Notes: generated by a model not told the origin, from the sequence alone. A DNA stretch of 64,000 nucleotides from Paraburkholderia acidicola (GCF_002362315.1 NZ_MTZV01000006.1:2666001-2730000), one strand, 5' to 3'; counted from the stretch's first letter, positions 17,157 through 25,946 are shown. Translations and numbers: made by a program.

Positions 17157-18146
17157 TCAGGACTTGTCCGACAACAGACGGTTGAGCGATTCCGGTTGTT
17201 TGAACCCGAGTTTCGAGGCAACTTTCTTGGGGCTATATTGCGCGTCGTTCCGGTAGCGGGTGGCGAGGTCCCGTCGTACTCCTGCGCGAAGTTCTCCGAT
17301 TGAAGTACCGACTTCTCGAAGTCTTCTCTGCAGGGTGCTCAGTGACAGTCCGAGCTGGTCGAAATCCTTCCGCCCTGGATTCTCAAACAGCAATGCGAGC
17401 AGACGACCCACCAGGTCACCGGGAACCCATCGGGCAAGTTCTGCCTCCTTTTTTTCGCACTGCCGGCGGGCAATCTCGAATGCATGAGGATGCGAGACAG
17501 GTAGCGGACTGGCTAGCTCAGCGGCGGGAAAATGCACCGCGGTGTCGGCCGCATCGAACTCCACGGGACATTCGAAAAACTCGGCGTAGCGGTCAGCGTG
17601 AGGCGGTGCGGAGAAGCCCAACGTGATTCGCGAAAACGTCAGCTCGCGACCAAGAATCCCGATGATCTCGCGCCGGATTGCAGCGAGACAAACGTCGGTG
17701 TTCAGGACCAGAAGGTCGGGTCGATAGGTGTAGTTCCGAAGAACTGCTCGTGCGTCGTCACCGGAAACCTCCAGGGAAATACGGAAATAGCAGATGCCAA
17801 GAAGCGGATACGCGTAGGCAGTACGAAGCGAAACCTCCAGCGTCGGACTGGTGAGCATCGCCGTGCCCCGGCAACCGTAAGCGGTAACCGGAATCGCATT
17901 GCCGATCGCAAGTCCTATTCCGGAATCACCCGACAGCAAAAGCGCATTGGCAAAAACAATGATCTCCTGTGCGTGAGTGATCATCGTGTCGGGTTGATCC
18001 AGTTGCTCAGGCAGGATCCCGGTGCCGCGCAACAAAGCGTCGACAGACACGCCGAGCTGGCTAAGGACCTTTTCAGCACAGATGACCGTGTGAAGTGTCG
18101 CTGGCCGTTGAGCGGCTGTCCGTCGTTCGCCGTTGTCGCGTGACAT
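17157..18146 (-). CDS. AraC-family regulator (OruR/ArgR-like), short C-terminus
   Basis: This ~329-residue regulator has the large N-terminal ligand-binding domain of the OruR/FeaR-like branch (LRTAYAYPLLGICYFRISLEV, PHADRYAEFFECPVEFDA) and a C-terminal HTH region. The first HTH (FDQLGLSLSTLQRRLREVG) is complete. The second stops at LGFKQPESLNRLLSDKS, about 20 residues before the usual end of an AraC domain. Sequence after the stop does not resume the family pattern. ATG 18146 has GGAGAA upstream. It lies between an acetyltransferase gene and the polyamine-type transporter and may control either. Confidence 0.8.
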   Translation of the reverse strand: MSRDNGERRTAAQRPATLHTVICAEKVLSQLGVSVDALLRGTGILPEQLDQPDTMITHAQEIIVFANALLLSGDSGIGLAIGNAIPVTAYGCRGTAMLTSPTLEVSLRTAYAYPLLGICYFRISLEVSGDDARAVLRNYTYRPDLLVLNTDVCLAAIRREIIGILGRELTFSRITLGFSAPPHADRYAEFFECPVEFDAADTAVHFPAAELASPLPVSHPHAFEIARRQCEKKEAELARWVPGDLVGRLLALLFENPGRKDFDQLGLSLSTLQRRLREVGTSIGELRAGVRRDLATRYRNDAQYSPKKVASKLGFKQPESLNRLLSDKS

Positions 18147-18172
18147 CTCTGAATTCTCCAGGTAATCCCGGA

Positions 18173-18637
18173 CTAAGCGAGGTCGAGTGTGAATACGACC
18201 TGGCACCCAAACTCGTCGAGTCCGTGTCGCTTCCAGCCGAGATGCTGGTAGAAACCGTCGGCGCGCGAACCCGGGTCGGTGACGAGTTCGACTGATTTAG
18301 CTCCCTGGTCGCGCAGCCAACGAACTGATCGTTCCAGTAGCTCGCGACCGATGCCATGTTTGTGGTGTGCCGGGCGAATGAACAGTCCGGTGATGAAGGG
18401 TTTCTCGGTCAACACAGGCAGGCAGAAGCCGACAACCTCGCCCTCGTGTTCACAAAGCCACCCACCGCCCTGCCCGATCTTTTCGATCAGCAGGTCACGG
18501 TCGAGCAGGTTGACCTGATGTGGATGGATCCGGTTCTCCCGCACGGAAAACCTGACGTCGTAGAAAGACCCGATGTCCCTGGCCGTCAATGGTCTGTATG
18601 TGTATTGAATATCGTTGTCTGTCAACATCGGCTCCAT
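18173..18637 (-). CDS. GNAT acetyltransferase
   Basis: This ~154-residue acetyltransferase has the motif-A loop FIRPAHHKHGIGRELLE and the late ADGFYQHLGWKRHG segment. Substrate unknown. Starts at 18637 and 18628 are both possible; an open frame continues upstream into a repeat at 18696-18867 but is probably not translated. It ends 26 bp before the AraC gene on the same strand, so the two are likely cotranscribed. Confidence 0.82.
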   Translation of the reverse strand: MEPMLTDNDIQYTYRPLTARDIGSFYDVRFSVRENRIHPHQVNLLDRDLLIEKIGQGGGWLCEHEGEVVGFCLPVLTEKPFITGLFIRPAHHKHGIGRELLERSVRWLRDQGAKSVELVTDPGSRADGFYQHLGWKRHGLDEFGCQVVFTLDLA

Positions 18638-19122
18638 GGATGAGAGGAAACCCGCATCGTAGCAGCCAGAGAAACATCCACTTTTAGTTGTCACTGGGGT
18701 ATTCGTACCTTTCATCCAAATTCTGGCGCTTTCATTCGAAAATTTCTTTCTAATCAACGATTTATAAGGTCGATTTCCAAAGAAATGTCCCGATAATGCC
18801 GGGCCTTACTGGCCGCAGGTTCACGGCAAACGACTGCCAGAATTTGCACGAAAGGTACGAATACGCCTGCTGCTAAAATCAAGCGGTCTCATCGACCAAA
18901 ACAAGCATCGCACACTCTATTTGACCAAACTCACACATACGCATAGCGTGGCCGCATTATTATGAAGGCAAAACGAGCATGTCAAGCCATATTCGCCTCG
19001 CATAAGGCATGGCATGCTCTATTTTGATGGCGTTCGCCACCTCTTCGACCCAAAGCGTGCATCGACATCAGTACCCGTACCCGATAGACTCGCTCTGGAC
19101 CCGAATTGACGAGAAACGATAG
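18638..19122. other. AT-richer intergenic region, no gene
   Basis: These 485 bp separate divergent genes. The left third carries the 32-bp inverted-repeat element. The right part (18870-19120) has no convincing coding sequence; it must hold the promoter of the BetR-type gene. I could not pick a clear promoter pair. Confidence 0.6.
18696..18867. repeat. MITE-like element with 32-bp imperfect terminal inverted repeats
   Basis: The left arm 18696-18727 and the right arm 18836-18867 match as inverted repeats at 29 of 32 positions by eye. The core GTATTCGTACCTTTC and the end CAAATTCTGGC are shared exactly. The 108-bp centre is non-coding and holds a shorter inverted pair (ATTTCTTT / AAAGAAAT). 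No flanking target duplication is obvious. It may be a miniature transposable element or an IS remnant. Confidence 0.6.
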
Positions 19123-19992
19123 ATGCCAGAAATCGACGGCGACCTTGCCGAGGCACGCGCCATTGCAAGCAGAGTCAGGGAACTGCTGGAGTCACATGGC
19201 ATAGGAAAGCGTCAGCACGCTGGAGAAATTCAACGGATTTGTGCTTTAAGCTATTCGCAGGCTCTTCGCAAAATCAAGGGATTGAATCCCTGGACGATAA
19301 ACCAGCTTAAAGCGGTCGCGCTGGCTTACGGGGAGTCGCCTGCCTTTTTCATTGAAAATATTCCTGTCCAAGGCGCGTTGCTGCCACAAGCGTCTCGGGA
19401 CAAGGCATGGCTCGTAATTGAGCAACGCAGCTATGAGTGTGTTGCGGAAATCGGGGCGCCATTCTCAACCGGGGTTCCTCCGCAATTCGTCGCGATCAGT
19501 GTTGACCATCGGTGGCACATCTATCCCCATGCGTCTGTGCCTCCTGGCCAGCATTACGAGGTGAAATCAATCGAGATCGCCGTCAAGGCAGGGCCGCACA
19601 CGCCAGTGATCGCGGTACTTGACGACGAACCGGTAGTGACAGAACAGATCTGCACCTACCTCGGGACTCACGGATTCATCGCGAAGGGTTACGTACGGCA
19701 TCTCGAGTTCGCAAGGGACTTCAGTACCTCGCGTTTTGATGCCTACGTCATCGACTGGATGCTGGATAACACGACTGCACGCGCATCAATTGAACGAATT
19801 GCTGAGCATTACTCCAACGATGCTCCAATCTATCTGCTAACTGGAAAAATCGTTACGGGTGAAGCAGATGAGGGGGAGATGGCAGAAATCATCCAGAAAT
19901 ATGAGATCTTTCCGATTGAGAAGCCAGTGAGACTACCGTGGCTGGTCGCGGAGCTCACTCGACGCCTGAAGGGCGAGCGATCAGGAGGATGA
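19123..19992 (+). CDS. BetR-domain response regulator
   Basis: This 289-residue protein has an N-terminal BetR-type helix-turn-helix (about 14-80: RVRELLESHGIGKRQHAGEI, then LSYSQALRKIKGLNPWTI). A linker domain follows, and then a C-terminal receiver domain (about 160-285). The receiver has the acidic pair Asp167/168, the likely phosphorylated Asp211 (AYVIDWM) and the conserved Lys in FPIEKPVRLPW. The DNA-binding end at the N-terminus is the reverse of usual response regulators. It is convergent, 9 bp apart, with the hybrid kinase gene, its probable partner. Codon use is AT-richer than most of the window. Confidence 0.85.
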   Translation: MPEIDGDLAEARAIASRVRELLESHGIGKRQHAGEIQRICALSYSQALRKIKGLNPWTINQLKAVALAYGESPAFFIENIPVQGALLPQASRDKAWLVIEQRSYECVAEIGAPFSTGVPPQFVAISVDHRWHIYPHASVPPGQHYEVKSIEIAVKAGPHTPVIAVLDDEPVVTEQICTYLGTHGFIAKGYVRHLEFARDFSTSRFDAYVIDWMLDNTTARASIERIAEHYSNDAPIYLLTGKIVTGEADEGEMAEIIQKYEIFPIEKPVRLPWLVAELTRRLKGERSGG

Positions 19993-20001
19993 GTGCAACG
20001 C

Positions 20002-21837
20002 TCATTTCCTTTGCCTCGTCGATTCGCTTCGCAAGGAGATTCTTGCAAGCGATTTAAATAATTCTGTAGCACGCAGAGGCTTCGAAAGAAACTCATCGAA
20101 TAGATTTCGCTCTTCCTCGCCGAGAAACTGCTGATTATAGGCACTTAATCCGATAATGGCTACACACTCATCAATCAAGCCTTGTGTTTGTACAGATCGA
20201 ATAAAACTCGGTCCATCCATAACTGGCATGTTTACATCCACAATCAATACATCATAGCGAACATTTCTGATCAATATTTCAGCCGCATCTGTGGAAATTA
20301 CGCCATCCACATCAATTTTATACGACCGAAACATTGCCACCAGTGAATCGACGATGCCTTGATTGTCGTCGATAACAAGTGCATGTTGAATCCATTTTAC
20401 CTCCTCAAACACCGAAATCGGACTCGCCACCTCGTCCTCGAGCGCAGCCCCTCCCACGTCAGCCATCAGATCGCAGGGAAATTCAACCGTGAAGGCAGAG
20501 CCCGCACCAAGAGCGCTTTTCACGGTTATAAAGCCATCCAGTGAGTTGGTAATTTCCTTAACGATGGCCAACCCCATACCGATGCCGTGAGAGGGTACTG
20601 ACTGAACGGTATGCAATCGCACGAACGGCTTAAAGATAATTTTCTGATCAGCCTCGCTGATACCGATGCCACTATCCCGAACCTGCAAACGCAGAAAACT
20701 TTGCCCGGTGTAACCTGTCCATCTGGTTTCGACGGAGATTTCGACAACGCCTGCATCCGAGTATTTGATCGCGTTGGATACGAGATTCGCTATTACTTGT
20801 TGAATCCGCGTGCTATCTGTATAGATTAACGGGAAATCATCTTCCATGACCAGGTTGATGGTGATTCCTTTTTTATCTGCCGTGGTTTTCTGTGAATCAA
20901 TGACGGATTTCACTATTTCTTTAATGCGCATCCAATTTTTGGTGACGCGAAATGCTTTTGAATCCAGCATTGCGAAATCCGAAATATCTCGCATCTGCAC
21001 ATCCAGCTGACCGATAGCATTTTCCAGTGCCAGCACAGATTTCATGCCTGCGTGATTTAGTGGCTCATTTGCAAGATTATCGACTGCCGAGGCAATTATC
21101 TGCAGAGGCGATCTCAACTCGTGACCGATCATCCCGAGGAAAGCCGTTTTGGCAGCCCGTAATTCACGTTCACGCTGCACGTTAAGTCGGTGTTGCCGCA
21201 GCAACCAGAGTAAGCCAAGAAAGGCGCAGAAAATCAAAAAAAGCAATATTCCGCTGAATTGAAGGAATATGATTTGTTTTTGTTTAAAATCCTTAATCGC
21301 CTGATCCCGACGCTGCATCTCCGCGGCTCCGATGCTATGCACCAGTTGATTCACCACCGGGCGCATCAGGGTGAGTTTCCGTACAACTGTGTCGACGTCG
21401 GCGTTGCTCAGATAACCCTGGTCGAAATACGCATCTATCTGGTCAAGAGGCTGCTGCAGTTCACTCAGGGCCTGACGATACTCCGGGATTGCCATGGCTG
21501 ACTTCGTTGCGTCGCCCTGAACGCCCAAGATAAAATATTTTGACAGCAGCACATTCCATTCGAGATCGAGATCGTCAAATGTCCTTGATTTTGAAAAAGA
21601 AAATTCCGCCAGATCGCTCTTCAGTTCCTCAAGTTTTATTTCAAATTGCGCTGTTCCCCAATAATAATTTTCCTGGGGGCCAGCCAACTCATAAGCAGCA
21701 GATGGACTTAGCCACCCCACGGCAGCGTAAATCCACGTGACGATTGCAACCAGAATTGTTAGCAAGAAAATCAGAATAGAGATTCTTTGCGTACCGAATT
21801 TTTCCCGAAAATTCTGTTTGAGTCCGAAAATTCGCAT
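20002..21837 (-). CDS. Hybrid sensor histidine kinase with C-terminal receiver
   Basis: This is a 611-residue membrane kinase. Transmembrane helix 1 spans about 19-41, followed by a periplasmic helical sensor domain (~45-185) and transmembrane helix 2 (~189-213). The DHp domain has the phospho-accepting His239 (MIGHELRSPLQII). The ATPase domain has the N box (NLVSNAIKYSDAG), G1 (DSGIGIS) and G2 (GIGMGLAIV). A receiver at ~485-600 has Asp534 (LIVDVNMPVMDG) and the Lys of FLSKPLRA. It is the last gene of a minus-strand operon after a periplasmic protein and a methyltransferase. Its signal probably passes to the convergent BetR-type regulator. Confidence 0.92.
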   Translation of the reverse strand: MRIFGLKQNFREKFGTQRISILIFLLTILVAIVTWIYAAVGWLSPSAAYELAGPQENYYWGTAQFEIKLEELKSDLAEFSFSKSRTFDDLDLEWNVLLSKYFILGVQGDATKSAMAIPEYRQALSELQQPLDQIDAYFDQGYLSNADVDTVVRKLTLMRPVVNQLVHSIGAAEMQRRDQAIKDFKQKQIIFLQFSGILLFLIFCAFLGLLWLLRQHRLNVQRERELRAAKTAFLGMIGHELRSPLQIIASAVDNLANEPLNHAGMKSVLALENAIGQLDVQMRDISDFAMLDSKAFRVTKNWMRIKEIVKSVIDSQKTTADKKGITINLVMEDDFPLIYTDSTRIQQVIANLVSNAIKYSDAGVVEISVETRWTGYTGQSFLRLQVRDSGIGISEADQKIIFKPFVRLHTVQSVPSHGIGMGLAIVKEITNSLDGFITVKSALGAGSAFTVEFPCDLMADVGGAALEDEVASPISVFEEVKWIQHALVIDDNQGIVDSLVAMFRSYKIDVDGVISTDAAEILIRNVRYDVLIVDVNMPVMDGPSFIRSVQTQGLIDECVAIIGLSAYNQQFLGEEERNLFDEFLSKPLRATELFKSLARISLRSESTRQRK

Positions 21838-21851
21838 TGCTTCTTTGATAT

Positions 21852-22649
21852 CTAGCGTTGTGGCGCGTTGAGAACTTCGTCGGGGACTGCGTCCCAGCGT
21901 ACTGAGTCACGTGTCAGCCAACCGGGCACGGTCCGAAACGCTAAATGAAGTCCTCGGGAATAGTGATGCAGCTGCAGGCCAAAGCGCGTGAAAAGCGATT
22001 TCAATCCCGACATAGTATATATCGTCAGATGTCCATTTCTCGGTGAAATATACCAATGTCGCCTGTTATCATCGTCCGGATCAATCAAATATGTTGAAAA
22101 AAGCAGTGCGCCGTCATTTTTCAGGCGGGAGTTGATTTGTGAGAGAGTGTGATCAGGGTCGTTTGTGTGTTCAAATACTTCAAATGAAGTAATGAGATCA
22201 AATTTATCGGAGGGAGGCATACCTTTGGAGAAAAACGGATCCCAGCTTCGCACATCGAAACCGTGCTTTGTCAGCAGCTTGGCCAGCAATCCGGCGCCGC
22301 TACCGTAATCCAGCATCGATATGCCGCCAACAGATGCAATCAACGCCTGCACCAATCGCGCATTTTGCTGCGGCCGTATCTTTTCACTATCTATATCAAC
22401 CTTTATATAATCATCGTTATAAATATACGCCTCAAAATCATGATTGCTCCATTTATCAAATGCCGTTGTGAATATGGTTCCGCAAGCACTGCATTTGTAA
22501 TAATAAACCGGCACGCCCGACAGCTCGAGAAGATATCCACGCCTCTCCTCACAGTTTTTATTGAAATCAACCACATCGTACAGGGTTGCTTCGCCTGCAC
22601 ACACCTTGCAAGTGCAGGAAGGGAGGGATGCTTTGTACATTTCTTTCAT
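21852..22649 (-). CDS. Class I SAM methyltransferase with N-terminal zinc ribbon
   Basis: This 265-residue protein has Cys-rich elements near the start (CTCKVCAG at 12-19, KCSACG at ~52-57) that probably form a zinc ribbon. A Rossmann methyltransferase core follows, with the SAM motif LDYGSGAGLLAKLL and the acidic post-motif EVFEHTNDPDHTL. The layout resembles the methyltransferase_23 type found with sugar or lipid modification. Its place between a periplasmic sensor-like gene and a hybrid kinase gene, with 4-bp and 14-bp gaps, is unusual. The substrate is unknown. Confidence 0.85.
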   Translation of the reverse strand: MKEMYKASLPSCTCKVCAGEATLYDVVDFNKNCEERRGYLLELSGVPVYYYKCSACGTIFTTAFDKWSNHDFEAYIYNDDYIKVDIDSEKIRPQQNARLVQALIASVGGISMLDYGSGAGLLAKLLTKHGFDVRSWDPFFSKGMPPSDKFDLITSFEVFEHTNDPDHTLSQINSRLKNDGALLFSTYLIDPDDDNRRHWYISPRNGHLTIYTMSGLKSLFTRFGLQLHHYSRGLHLAFRTVPGWLTRDSVRWDAVPDEVLNAPQR

Positions 22650-22653
22650 GATT

Positions 22654-23175
22654 TCAATTTACTTCCAACGATTTTACTTGTCTGGCGAAGCTCGCCTCCA
22701 TCTTGGAATTATTCAATTCTTCATAATATCCGTCACGTGGATAAACTATGAAAAATGGACCAAAATTTCGTATCTTCAGCTTTACTCCGTTCATGGATGT
22801 GGCAAAAATAGGGTGATATTTTTCAACATCTGAAAATGGAATGTCGGAAGATATAAAACCATCGTATCCGGTTATCCTGAATGAAGTGCCAGTTGCTCCT
22901 ACTTTCGCCAACACGTCTTCGATCCGAATTCCCGCGAATTTCGCCCTCGATGTCCAGGGAGTGGATGTAGTTATCACATACTGAGGCATGGCCGCAATAT
23001 CCGCTTCCGACAGGTGGTACGTCTTTCTCTCCGCGTCCGTGTATTTCGTTATCTTCCCGGTTATATCGAGGCCCGCTTCTGGAAGCTTGGCGTCGGCCAC
23101 CTGAAGCAGGGATGCCACAATGACTGCGAATACAGCGACCGCGGCAGTGACAATCGGCTTGCTCGATGTTTGCAT
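22654..23175 (-). CDS. Exported protein, possible molybdopterin-oxidoreductase-like fold
   Basis: This 173-residue exported protein has a signal peptide cut near VADA|KLP (residue ~29). The mature part has a pattern seen in truncated sulfite-oxidase-like molybdopterin-binding domains: ITGKITKY, LSEADIAAMPQY, then FAGIRIEDVLAKVGA and an ending with YPRDGYYEELNNS. The Cys that binds molybdenum in active enzymes is not present, so it may be a ligand-binding or sensing derivative. It is the first gene of the operon with the methyltransferase and hybrid kinase. The family call is tentative. Confidence 0.6.
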   Translation of the reverse strand: MQTSSKPIVTAAVAVFAVIVASLLQVADAKLPEAGLDITGKITKYTDAERKTYHLSEADIAAMPQYVITTSTPWTSRAKFAGIRIEDVLAKVGATGTSFRITGYDGFISSDIPFSDVEKYHPIFATSMNGVKLKIRNFGPFFIVYPRDGYYEELNNSKMEASFARQVKSLEVN

Positions 23176-23392
23176 GTGTTTTCGCTCTGCTGTGTTCCAT
23201 TGAGAGAAGTTGTTCAACAGCCCACGGCGCACGACAGGGCTACCTCTACGGGTACACGTCGAACCGTACTTCTGATGTTGTCGCGTTGCAGGGAGATGTA
23301 GTGTCGGTCACAAGCATAACCGCATATTCCAGGACCTTGCGAGACGTGCGAATTTAACAGCTTTGTATCAGGGCCCCTTTGTACCTGTCGTC

Positions 23393-23678
23393 AGCGGCCG
23401 GCGCAAGCGCCATGCAACACTGAGTATCGCCGCGTACGGGTTTCTGATGGCCCAGAGACTCAGGATGGGATCAGGTACAGGCGATAAAAAAACTTCGTCA
23501 AACGCGCGTTGCCTGTCCTTCCCGCGGATTACATCGCACGCAGCAGTCCAGCGCGCACAACGCCACGTTCCTGATTTCATCACTACGTTGCGTATCTTGC
23601 TCGGCCTAAGACTCACGCAACGCTTGTACCGTTCATTAACGCAGTAGTTCGCAAAAGCGTGTGACACAGTAAGACTAG
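23393..23678 (+). pseudogene. IS701-family transposase, C-terminal fragment with element end
   Basis: The open frame to 23647 contains RHATLSIAAYGFLMAQRL and FITTLRILLGLRLTQRL, the C-terminal blocks of IS701 transposases. The DDE catalytic core is absent upstream. After the stop come TGTGACACAGTAAGA and CTAG (23675-23678), the same terminal sequence as the relic at 12539-13037. Copy and relic match over ~170 bp in opposite orientation. Confidence 0.75.
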
Positions 23679-23687
23679 GGAGCTGTT

Positions 23688-23858
23688 GCGAAACTACCTA
23701 TTGTCGACGCGCAAGGCATCCCGCTCGCGGTCATCCTGACCGGCGCGAACCGCCACGACAACCGCCACGACATTGCCCAGCTTGATGCATGGGTTGCCGC
23801 AATTCCTCACATTCGCGGCAGGCAGGGCCGTTTCCTGCGCGAACGCGGCACCACACCT
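23688..23858 (+). pseudogene. IS5-type transposase fragment fused in frame to a LysR gene
   Basis: The translation VDAQGIPLAVILTGANRHDN is the well-known block around the second catalytic Asp of IS5-family (DDE) transposases, followed by AAIPHIRGRQGRFLRERG. Both ends are missing. It abuts the IS701 end at 23678. The same reading frame runs without a stop from 23679 into the LysR gene to 24800. Confidence 0.75.
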
Positions 23859-23906
23859 GTGCTCGCAAAAATGTTTAAATCTCCCCCTACGTTCTTGAAG
23901 ACCGCA

Positions 23907-24800
23907 ATGACCGACCGACTGCGCCTCAACATTTCCGCGCTTCGTGCGCTTGAAACGGCCGAACGCTGCCGAAGTTTCACCCTGGCCGCCAACGAACTGA
24001 ACCTGACGCATAGCGCCATCAGTCATCAGATCCGGCAGATCGAAGGATTGCTCAGCGTTCCGTTGTTCGAGCGGGCGCAAACACAAATGATCCCCACGGC
24101 GGCCTGCACGCGACTGGCGGAACGTGTGCGTAAGAATCTTGCCGATCTCGAGTCCGCGTTGCTCGAAGCCAGGAACTCGAACCAGCAGCAGCGGCTGGTC
24201 CTCAAGGTCAACGTCATGGCTGATTTTGCCAACGTATGGTTGATTCCGAAGCTGGGGGCATTTGCGGATGTTAAACCGCATGTCGATCTTTCAATCACCG
24301 TGCGCAATACGCTGGATGTTCCTGAGCGCCACGAGGCAGACGTTGGTATCTGGCATAGACCTATCGATAGAGACGGCTTTCAATCGAGGAAGCTGCTCGA
24401 TGATTCGGTTGTCGCGGTGTGTACTCCGGCATTCTTTGACAGGCATGCACCATTGGATGCGAGCAAGCTGGCGCATGTGCCGTTACTGAGGTACGCAGGA
24501 CGCTCATGGCGAGAATTCTTCGATGCCGCTGGAATCAGCGCGAGCGATCCGAACTATGGGCCGATGCTCAACGACGCAGCATCGCTTCTGCAGGCCGCGC
24601 TCGCGGGCCAGGGCGTCGCCATGCTTCGGGAGCGCCTTATCCATTCTTATCTGCGGGACGGAATACTCGTGCGTATCGGTAGCACCCGGATTCCGTCGGC
24701 GCTGTCCTACCATATTTGCTGGCATCAAGATAATCCCAAGCGCGAAGCCATTCTGCAATTTGCAGAATGGCTCGAGGAAGTAGTCAACGAATCAGACTAG
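23907..24800 (+). CDS. LysR-family regulator, GcvA-like
   Basis: This 297-residue regulator starts MTDRLRLNISALRALETAERCRSF, with the HTH (TLAANELNLTHSAISHQIRQIEGLL) of the GcvA branch and a full effector domain (NVWLIPKLGAFADVKPHVDLSI). The ATG at 23907 is chosen because it gives the usual GcvA start; ATG 23871 and GTG 23859 lie upstream in the same frame within or near transposase debris. The promoter must therefore lie inside IS-derived sequence. Neighbouring targets are not obvious. Confidence 0.88.
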   Translation: MTDRLRLNISALRALETAERCRSFTLAANELNLTHSAISHQIRQIEGLLSVPLFERAQTQMIPTAACTRLAERVRKNLADLESALLEARNSNQQQRLVLKVNVMADFANVWLIPKLGAFADVKPHVDLSITVRNTLDVPERHEADVGIWHRPIDRDGFQSRKLLDDSVVAVCTPAFFDRHAPLDASKLAHVPLLRYAGRSWREFFDAAGISASDPNYGPMLNDAASLLQAALAGQGVAMLRERLIHSYLRDGILVRIGSTRIPSALSYHICWHQDNPKREAILQFAEWLEEVVNESD

Positions 24801-24849
24801 ATTCTGGTGCCGGGATCACACCATTTCCGCAGTGCCGGGCGGTATGCGG

Positions 24850-25692
24850 TTAGCGGCGAGCACGCGCGTCATAGAATGACGTGTCTTCGCCCTCACGCAG
24901 GTCAAGGACTTCGCATCCGTCGTCGGTCACCGCGACGACGTGCTCCCAATACACTGCCAGAGACTTGTCTGCGGTCTGTGCGGACCGGGTGACGTTATTC
25001 AGCCGGATACCCTCACCAGAGCCCGCGCAGATAAACGGTTCGACCGTGATTACCATGCCTTTCTCGAGCACGCGACCTTCATTCACCGGGGAGTCGTAGT
25101 ACGGGATAAGCCAGCCGTCGGCATGAACCTGACCGGTCGAGTGGCCGGTGCCGCTCGGAACGCGAAGCATCGAGAATCCGAAAGATTCGACATATTCCTG
25201 CACGCGCCGGGCAATGTCCTGGAGCTTCGCGCCCGGCCGAACGAGACTGATGCCAAGGCACATCGCCTGGTAACCGACCGACATCAAGAGACGCGCCTCC
25301 GAACTCGTCTCCTCTCCAACGATCCACATGCGTTGGGTGTCGCCGCACCAGCCTTCCTTCTTGATGCTGACGTCAACGCCGAAGAGATCGCCCTTCTTCA
25401 AGGGAAGATCATTCGGTTCGCCGCTGAATGCGTTCTCGTTGTGCGCGATCGAGATGCATGCGTACTGGCTCGAGTCATAACCTGCCAGATCCTCGCGATC
25501 GATCTCGGCATGGTACTTGTTGACGATCAGGTCATAAGCAATGTCGTTGATTTGACGTGACGTAACGCCGGGCTGAATGTGAGGCGTCAGATCCTGAAGA
25601 ACCTGCGCGGAGATACGACCTGCGACGCGCAGCATTGCAATCTCTTGCGGGGTTTTGATGGAGATCTTGTTGTAATCGACGTTGTGGCTCAT
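24850..25692 (-). CDS. map: Methionine aminopeptidase (type I-like, divergent)
   Basis: This ~281-residue enzyme removes initiator Met. Metal ligands are recognisable: two Asp 11 residues apart (FGVDVSIKKEGWCGDT), the His of GTGHSTG, the Glu of TVEPF and the Glu of WEHVVAV. The usual GHGIG-x2-FHE segment is replaced by GHSTGQVHAD, a clear deviation near the substrate pocket. It does not lie beside rpsB or tsf, the usual housekeeping context, so it is likely an extra copy. ATG 25692 gives a normal N-terminus; 25710 is an alternative. Confidence 0.85.
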   Translation of the reverse strand: MSHNVDYNKISIKTPQEIAMLRVAGRISAQVLQDLTPHIQPGVTSRQINDIAYDLIVNKYHAEIDREDLAGYDSSQYACISIAHNENAFSGEPNDLPLKKGDLFGVDVSIKKEGWCGDTQRMWIVGEETSSEARLLMSVGYQAMCLGISLVRPGAKLQDIARRVQEYVESFGFSMLRVPSGTGHSTGQVHADGWLIPYYDSPVNEGRVLEKGMVITVEPFICAGSGEGIRLNNVTRSAQTADKSLAVYWEHVVAVTDDGCEVLDLREGEDTSFYDARARR

Positions 25693-25946
25693 AGGGCACC
25701 ATGGGTTCATCAGTTGGACGTATGCTGCGCCGGGCATTTAAAGCGCTCCGAAGGGCTTGCTCCAGACCAGGAGCGGGCATCGAAAGCTAAAACGCTCTTA
25801 AGCGCAATCTCATGCCAGCTCGCCGTTACAGCGTCTGGGCATGTAGAAAGTATCGATTTCGGTGATCGATACGTCCAACGATGGTTTTTCACCCGCGATG
25901 TGAATAAATTTGCACGGCCTCGAAAAGATGCAGTGCGGCGGCGCCG

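Noticed and set aside
17003..17256. Plus-strand frames between the permease and AraC genes
   Set aside because: They overlap the C-terminus of the AraC gene and lack start signals.
23368..23667. 99-codon minus-strand frame
   Set aside because: It is antisense to the IS701 C-terminal fragment, which explains the sequence better.
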